From DATCVR01 sp036566745 (GTDB lineage Bacteria; Actinomycetota; Actinomycetes; Jiangellales; Jiangellaceae): 10,023 nucleotides of DNA. Both the position numbers and the translations under genes were made by a program. Each line of letters begins with the position of its first letter. Positions within the stretch are counted from its first letter, which is position 1. The stretch spans positions 1 to 10,023 of the forward strand of contig DATCVR010000027.1 in NCBI GenBank assembly GCA_036566745.1, written 5' to 3'. Positions 7,162 to 10,023 of this stretch are shown one piece after another. The notes beneath the pieces are model-generated. The model searched no databases. It had not been told where the DNA came from and saw nothing but the letters and a program-made list of their open reading frames with translations.

Positions 7162-8798
7162 CGGGCGTACACCCGCTCCCCACCCACGAAGGTCTGCTCG
7201 ACATGGGTGTCCCAGATGTCCGAGGCCGGACCGTCGAACGGGTCCCGGTCGAGCACTACCAGGTCGGCCAGGTTGCCGACGGTGATGGTGCCGGTGTCAT
7301 CGAGGTGGTTCACGTACGCCGTGCCGGAGGTGTACGCCGCCAACGCGCTGCCGAGGTCGATCCGCTCCTCGGCATAGAAGACCGGGTGGTCAGTGTCGGG
7401 CTCGACCCGGTTCACCGCGACGTGGATGCCGCGGATGGGGTCGGCGCTGCTGACGGGCCAGTCGCTGCCGGCGGCGAGCACGGCGCCACTGCGCAGCAGC
7501 GAACCGAACGGGTACTGCCACGCGGAGCGCTCCGGGCCCAGGAACGGGATGGTGAGCTCGTCCATCTGCGGCTCATGGGCGGCCCACAGCGCCTGGATGT
7601 TGGCGGTCACGCCGAGCCTACGAAAGCGGGCGACATCCTCGGGATGCACGATCTGCAGGTGCGCCAGGTGGTGCCGGCCGTCGGTGAAGCCGTTCTTGTC
7701 GCGGGCCACCTCGATGGCGTCGAGCGCCTCGCGGACGGCGCGGTCGCCGAGCGCGTGGAAGTGGACCTGGAAGCCGTGCGCGTCGAGCGCGGTGACGTGC
7801 TCCTTGAGCGCCTCGGGGTCGACGAACGACAGTCCGCGGTGGTCGCCCGCATCGCGGCAGCCGCAGCCCGAGCCGTACGGACTGATCATCGCGGCCGTGT
7901 GGTTCTCAGCGATGCCGTCCTGCATGATCTTGACGCTCGTGGCCCGGAAACTGCCGCGGGTCATCGCCTCGCGAGCCGCCAGCAGATCCTCGATCTGCTC
8001 GGCACCGCGGTCCCGGCTCCACCAGAGCGCGCCGACGACGCGGGCGGTCAGCAGGTCGGCGTCGAGCGCGTCGGCGTACGCCGTCGAGGTGTCGCTGATG
8101 ACCGGATTGATGCCGATCAACGCGTCCTGCCAGGCGGTGATGCCGAGCGAGTGCAGCATCCCTTGGGCACGCAGCAGGCCGGCGAGCTTCTCCTCACGGG
8201 TGGTCTCCGGCACGACGGCGGCAACGAGATGCATCGCGCCCTCCTGCAGCAGGCCGGTGGGGACGCCGTCTGCGTCGCGCTCGATCCGGCCGTCGACCGG
8301 ATCGGGGGTACGAGGGTCGATGCCGGCGAGCTCGAGCGCACGGCTGTTGGCCAAGCCGCCGTGGTGGTCGCGGTTGGCCAGGTAGACCGGACGGTCGGGG
8401 ACGATCTCATCGAGGAAGGCTCGGTCGGGGGCGCCGCCCGGGAAGCTCTCCATAGACCAGCCGCCACCGGTGATCCAGGGCCGGTCGGGGTTCGCGGCGG
8501 CATACGACGCGATCCGGCTGCGGTACTCCTCGACATCGACCGTCTCGGTGAGGTCGCACTGCCCGAGCTCGACGCCGGCACCGACGGGATGCACGTGGGC
8601 GTCCTGGAAACCCGGGACGAGCATACGGCCACGGAGTTCGACGACCTCGGTGGCGGGACCCACGAGCTCGCTCAGCTCGTCGTGCCCGACCCCGACGATC
8701 CGCTCGCCCCGTACGGCGACCGCGGTCGCACGGCTGCGGGCGGTGTTTCCGAGATGGACGGGGCCACCGGCGAACAGAAGATCTACGTACGGGGTCAA
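7158..8798 (-). CDS. Metal-dependent amidohydrolase, YtcJ/NfdA-like (amidohydrolase family 3)
   Basis: First gene of the operon, 546 residues, the usual length for the YtcJ group, which includes N-substituted formamide deformylase. A beta-sandwich start (VDLLFAGGPVHLGN) and the sandwich return at the C-terminus (GTITVGNLADLVVLDRDPF) surround the barrel. Metal and catalytic motifs are present: FQDAHVHP (H68, H70), SVKIMQDG (K290, the likely carboxylated lysine), VHFHALGD (H346, H348), HHLAHLQ (H380) and GSDWPV (D446). No signal peptide is seen, so it is probably cytoplasmic. It should hydrolyse an amide or related C-N bond of an imported compound; the substrate is not predictable. A Cys pair in a GCGC turn (312, 314) is unusual to my eye. 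The start is TTG, chosen because GGAGG sits 6 bases upstream. Confidence 0.9.
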   Translation of the reverse strand: MTPYVDLLFAGGPVHLGNTARSRATAVAVRGERIVGVGHDELSELVGPATEVVELRGRMLVPGFQDAHVHPVGAGVELGQCDLTETVDVEEYRSRIASYAAANPDRPWITGGGWSMESFPGGAPDRAFLDEIVPDRPVYLANRDHHGGLANSRALELAGIDPRTPDPVDGRIERDADGVPTGLLQEGAMHLVAAVVPETTREEKLAGLLRAQGMLHSLGITAWQDALIGINPVISDTSTAYADALDADLLTARVVGALWWSRDRGAEQIEDLLAAREAMTRGSFRATSVKIMQDGIAENHTAAMISPYGSGCGCRDAGDHRGLSFVDPEALKEHVTALDAHGFQVHFHALGDRAVREALDAIEVARDKNGFTDGRHHLAHLQIVHPEDVARFRRLGVTANIQALWAAHEPQMDELTIPFLGPERSAWQYPFGSLLRSGAVLAAGSDWPVSSADPIRGIHVAVNRVEPDTDHPVFYAEERIDLGSALAAYTSGTAYVNHLDDTGTITVGNLADLVVLDRDPFDGPASDIWDTHVEQTFVGGERVYAR

Positions 8799-8804
8799 GG
8801 GGTT

Positions 8805-8809
8805 CCTCC
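8805..8809 (-). promoter_or_regulatory. Ribosome binding site deciding the TTG start of the amidohydrolase
   Basis: On the minus strand GGAGG is followed by 6 bases and then TTG at 8798. No ATG or GTG is placed as well near the start of the conserved sandwich strand, so TTG is the likely initiation codon. Confidence 0.7.
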
Positions 8810-8855
8810 AGCGGGCGCGGCCTGCCTCGGTGTGGTCAGGATCACTCGAGTCGGT

Positions 8856-8885
8856 ACGCTAGATCCGTGACAACAGTGTTGTCAA
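8856..8885 (-). promoter_or_regulatory. Predicted promoter of the amidohydrolase-oxidoreductase-transporter operon
   Basis: Read on the minus strand, TTGACA (8880-8885) is followed by an 18-base spacer and TAGCGT (8856-8861), a fair TANNNT -10. Transcription would start near 8849 and give a leader of about 50 bases before the TTG codon. The -35 element lies in the left arm of the 31-bp inverted repeat, so a bound regulator would block it. Confidence 0.55.
8868..8884. promoter_or_regulatory. Perfect 17-bp palindrome, likely TetR operator
   Basis: TGACAACAGTGTTGTCA has two perfect 8-base arms around a central G. It lies between the predicted -35 and -10 of the operon promoter and overlaps that -35. 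Size and symmetry are those of typical TetR-family operators. It overlaps the larger inverted repeat centred 12 bases away. Confidence 0.6.
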
Positions 8886-8903
8886 CGGTGTTGACAGCAC
8901 TGT
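8873..8903. promoter_or_regulatory. 31-bp inverted repeat, likely shared operator for both divergent promoters
   Basis: Two 14-base arms (8873-8886 and 8890-8903) flank GGT and match at 13 of 14 positions. The inner 17 bases, TGTCAACGGTGTTGACA, are perfectly symmetric (7+3+7). Each arm carries TTGACA on the strand reading away from the centre, so one -35 element faces the operon and the other faces the TetR gene. This strongly suggests one site controlling both transcripts, including autoregulation. The adjacent TetR gene is the natural candidate to bind it (inference). Confidence 0.65.
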
Positions 8904-8916
8904 GACTGGGTAGGAT
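8891..8916 (+). promoter_or_regulatory. Predicted promoter of the TetR gene
   Basis: TTGACA (8891-8896) is a consensus -35 and TAGGAT (8911-8916) a good actinobacterial -10, but only 14 bases separate them, against the usual 16-18. The transcript would start near 8923 and have a leader of about 17 bases that includes GGAGG. Either the promoter is weak, or the true -35 is not the TTGACA. Confidence 0.4.
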
Positions 8917-8929
8917 CGTCCAGACTTGA

Positions 8930-8934
8930 GGAGG
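8930..8934 (+). promoter_or_regulatory. Ribosome binding site of the TetR gene
   Basis: GGAGG is followed by 5 bases and the ATG at 8940. It fixes the start of the regulator. Confidence 0.75.
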
Positions 8935-8939
8935 TCACG

Positions 8940-9602
8940 ATGAGTGCCGTCACCCGCCGCTCGAAGGAGCGCGTCGCGCTGGACCGCGAGGCGATCCTCG
9001 CGACGGCGACCGAGCTCGCCGCCAACGGAGAGGCGATCACGTTCCGCAGCCTGGGCACCGCCCTCGGCGCTGACCCGACGGCGATCTATCGACGCTTCCG
9101 CGACAAGGACGAGCTGATGGCGGCGCTTCTCGACGGTCTGATCGCGGCATCCATGGTCCGCGTCGACCGGGGCGCGTCGTGGCGCGACCAGCTGCGCGAC
9201 GGTGCCGTGTGCACCATCGACACGTTCAGCGCCCACCCGCAGATCGGCGCAGAGGCCACTGCCATCTCCACCGGAGGTCCCGGGGAGCTCGCGGTGATCG
9301 ACTGGATCCTGGACCAGCTGGCCCGCGCCGGGCTCGACAAGCAGCAGGTCGTGCGCTGCTACGCCGCCTACTCCAGCTACGTGCTGGCGGCCGCCGCCAC
9401 CTTGTCCGAACAGCGACTGCAGGAGCTGGCAGGCGTCCCACCCACCAGTTGGGTGGGCGACCTACGAGCGGTGGACCCGGTGCGACACCCGTCGCTCGCC
9501 GCAGTGCTCCCCGAGCTCCTCGTGCTCACCCCTCGCGAGGTCTTCCTCGACGGCATCGACGTCCTGCTCGACTCCTTCGAGGCGATCGTCGGCCGTCACT
9601 GA
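8940..9602 (+). CDS. TetR-family transcriptional regulator
   Basis: Predicted ligand-responsive DNA-binding repressor, 220 residues, normal for the family. The N-terminal helix-turn-helix domain covers about 14-62: the first helix LDREAILATATELAANG is followed by ITFRSLGTALGADPTAIYRRFRDKDELMAAL, where the TAIYRRFRDKDEL recognition helix and turn are diagnostic. The rest is an all-helical ligand and dimerisation domain. I cannot assign its ligand; residues LLDGLIAA and WRDQLRDGA resemble the TetR_C type of C-terminal domain. It is divergent from the operon, and the shared intergenic region holds a strong inverted repeat over both predicted promoters, so it probably represses the operon and itself. 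Its coding sequence contains an 8-bp perfect hairpin at 9437-9457. Its stop is 13 bases from the convergent CorC-type gene. Confidence 0.93.
   Translation: MSAVTRRSKERVALDREAILATATELAANGEAITFRSLGTALGADPTAIYRRFRDKDELMAALLDGLIAASMVRVDRGASWRDQLRDGAVCTIDTFSAHPQIGAEATAISTGGPGELAVIDWILDQLARAGLDKQQVVRCYAAYSSYVLAAAATLSEQRLQELAGVPPTSWVGDLRAVDPVRHPSLAAVLPELLVLTPREVFLDGIDVLLDSFEAIVGRH
9437..9457 (+). repeat. Perfect 8-bp inverted repeat inside the TetR gene
   Basis: CCCACCCA (9437-9444) and TGGGTGGG (9450-9457) are exact reverse complements around the 5-base loop CCAGT. It encodes the VPPTSWVG stretch. It could fold in mRNA as a stable hairpin; no T-tract follows, so it is not a classical terminator. 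Confidence 0.5.
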
Positions 9603-9609
9603 ATCAGAG

Positions 9610-9632
9610 CCGTGCTCACTCCGGTGCCGGAG
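9610..9632. repeat. Right copy of the 23-base direct repeat
   Basis: Same orientation as 402-424, with one mismatch (G for C at 9614). It spans the end of the short TetR/CorC intergenic gap and the last codons of the CorC-type gene. On the plus strand it would still read VLTPVPE, the same residues as the end of the dehydrogenase, as though it were a leftover or duplicate of that gene's 3' end. Confidence 0.6.
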
Positions 9633-10023
9633 GTCGCTCCTCGGGGCGCAGCGCGATCTCGGTGATGCGGTTGCCGTTCCGGGCGGTCACCTCCAAGGTG
9701 CCGTCCGGAAGGGCCAGCACCTCCCCGACCTGTGGGATGTGCCCCAGCCGCGCGATGAGATAGCCCGCTACGGTCTCGTAGGCACCGTCCTCGAGCTCGA
9801 TGCCGGTGGTGTCCGCGAAGTCCTCGATCGTCATCGCGCCGTCGATGCGGGACAGGTCACCGTGGTCGCGGATGCGGGCCTCGCCGTGGTCGTACTCGTC
9901 ACGGATGTCGCCGATCATCTCCTCGACGAGATCCTCGAGGGTCACGATGCCGTCGGTGCCGCCGTACTCGTCCACGACCATCGCCAGGTGGGTGCCGCCC
10001 TCGCGCATCGTGGCGACCGACGG
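9616..10023 (-). CDS. CBS/CorC_HlyC-domain membrane protein (hemolysin/TlyC-type), C-terminal part (5' end outside window)
   Basis: The last 135 residues of a hemolysin-family protein whose start lies beyond the right edge; the frame is open to base 10023. The visible part begins near the end of the second CBS domain (MREGGTHLAMVVDEYGGTDGIVTLEDLVEEMIGDI, where DEYGG and TLEDL(V/L)EE are diagnostic). It continues into a CorC_HlyC transporter-associated domain with DLSRIDGAMTIEDFADTTGIEL and YETVAGYLIARLGHIPQVGE. Full-length members have an N-terminal DUF21/CNNM membrane domain and are linked to Mg2+/Co2+ efflux or membrane integrity; whether this one has that domain cannot be seen. It looks like a chromosomal housekeeping gene unrelated to the operon. 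Confidence 0.92.
   Translation of the reverse strand, partial: PSVATMREGGTHLAMVVDEYGGTDGIVTLEDLVEEMIGDIRDEYDHGEARIRDHGDLSRIDGAMTIEDFADTTGIELEDGAYETVAGYLIARLGHIPQVGEVLALPDGTLEVTARNGNRITEIALRPEERPPAPE
9619..9632 (+). terminator. Candidate hairpin downstream of the TetR gene
   Basis: CTCCGGTGCCGGAG, identical to the palindrome at 411-424, begins 16 bases after the TetR stop. It has no T-tract and lies in the convergent coding region, so terminator function is uncertain. Confidence 0.25.

Noticed and set aside
8799..8855. A riboswitch or attenuator in the operon leader
   Set aside because: The leader is only about 50 bases by the predicted promoter. It contains the small palindrome ACTCGAGT near the predicted start site but no stable aptamer-like fold or leader peptide that I could see.
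7068..8870. A 600-codon open frame on the plus strand across the amidohydrolase gene
   Set aside because: It is antisense to a gene with complete family motifs, its product is Arg/Val/Asp-rich with no recognisable domain, and such shadows are routine in GC-rich DNA.
1..10023. CRISPR arrays, tRNA or rRNA genes, insertion sequences, or defence systems
   Set aside because: No regularly spaced repeats, tRNA-like cloverleaf, transposase, integrase or nuclease motifs were found; the genes are metabolic, transport and regulatory.

Overview
The window is GC-rich with tightly packed genes, overlapping start/stop codons, alternative TTG/GTG starts and strong GGAGG ribosome sites. This suggests a high-GC actinobacterium. 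A Nocardioidaceae-type genome is my guess, but nothing in the window proves the genus.

Layout, left to right. Positions 2-436 (+) are the 3' part of a D-isomer-specific 2-hydroxyacid dehydrogenase that enters from the left edge. Positions 440-8798 (-) are one long operon. Read in its own direction it encodes a YtcJ/NfdA-type metal-dependent amidohydrolase, an FAD-dependent DadA/PuuB-type oxidoreductase, a lipoprotein solute-binding protein, two Dpp/Opp-type permeases and two Dpp/Opp-type ATPases. Most junctions are 4-base ATGA overlaps. The one gap, 61 bases before the binding-protein gene, is spanned almost exactly by a 22-codon frame. A TetR-family regulator (8940-9602, +) is divergent from the operon. 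The 141-base divergent intergenic region holds a near-perfect 31-bp inverted repeat, and each of its arms contains a TTGACA -35 element facing one of the two transcription units. At the right edge (9616-10023, -) is the C-terminal end of a CBS/CorC_HlyC-domain (hemolysin/TlyC-type) membrane protein. No stretch longer than 300 bases lacks a gene, and no RNA gene, CRISPR array, transposase or integrase was seen.

How the genes could work together (inference): the ABC system imports a small peptide-like or N-acylated compound, the amidohydrolase cleaves an amide bond, and the FAD enzyme oxidises the released amine or amino acid. The TetR protein would derepress the operon when the substrate is present. 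The substrate cannot be read from the sequence.

The most unusual features are the symmetric operator/promoter architecture at 8856-8916 and a 22/23-base direct repeat (402-424 and 9610-9632) that brackets the regulator-operon cassette, with one copy in the 3' end of each flanking gene. The repeat contains a palindrome lying 15-16 bases beyond the stop codon of each of the cassette's two transcription units. It could be the scar of an insertion, a shared terminator-like hairpin, or chance.
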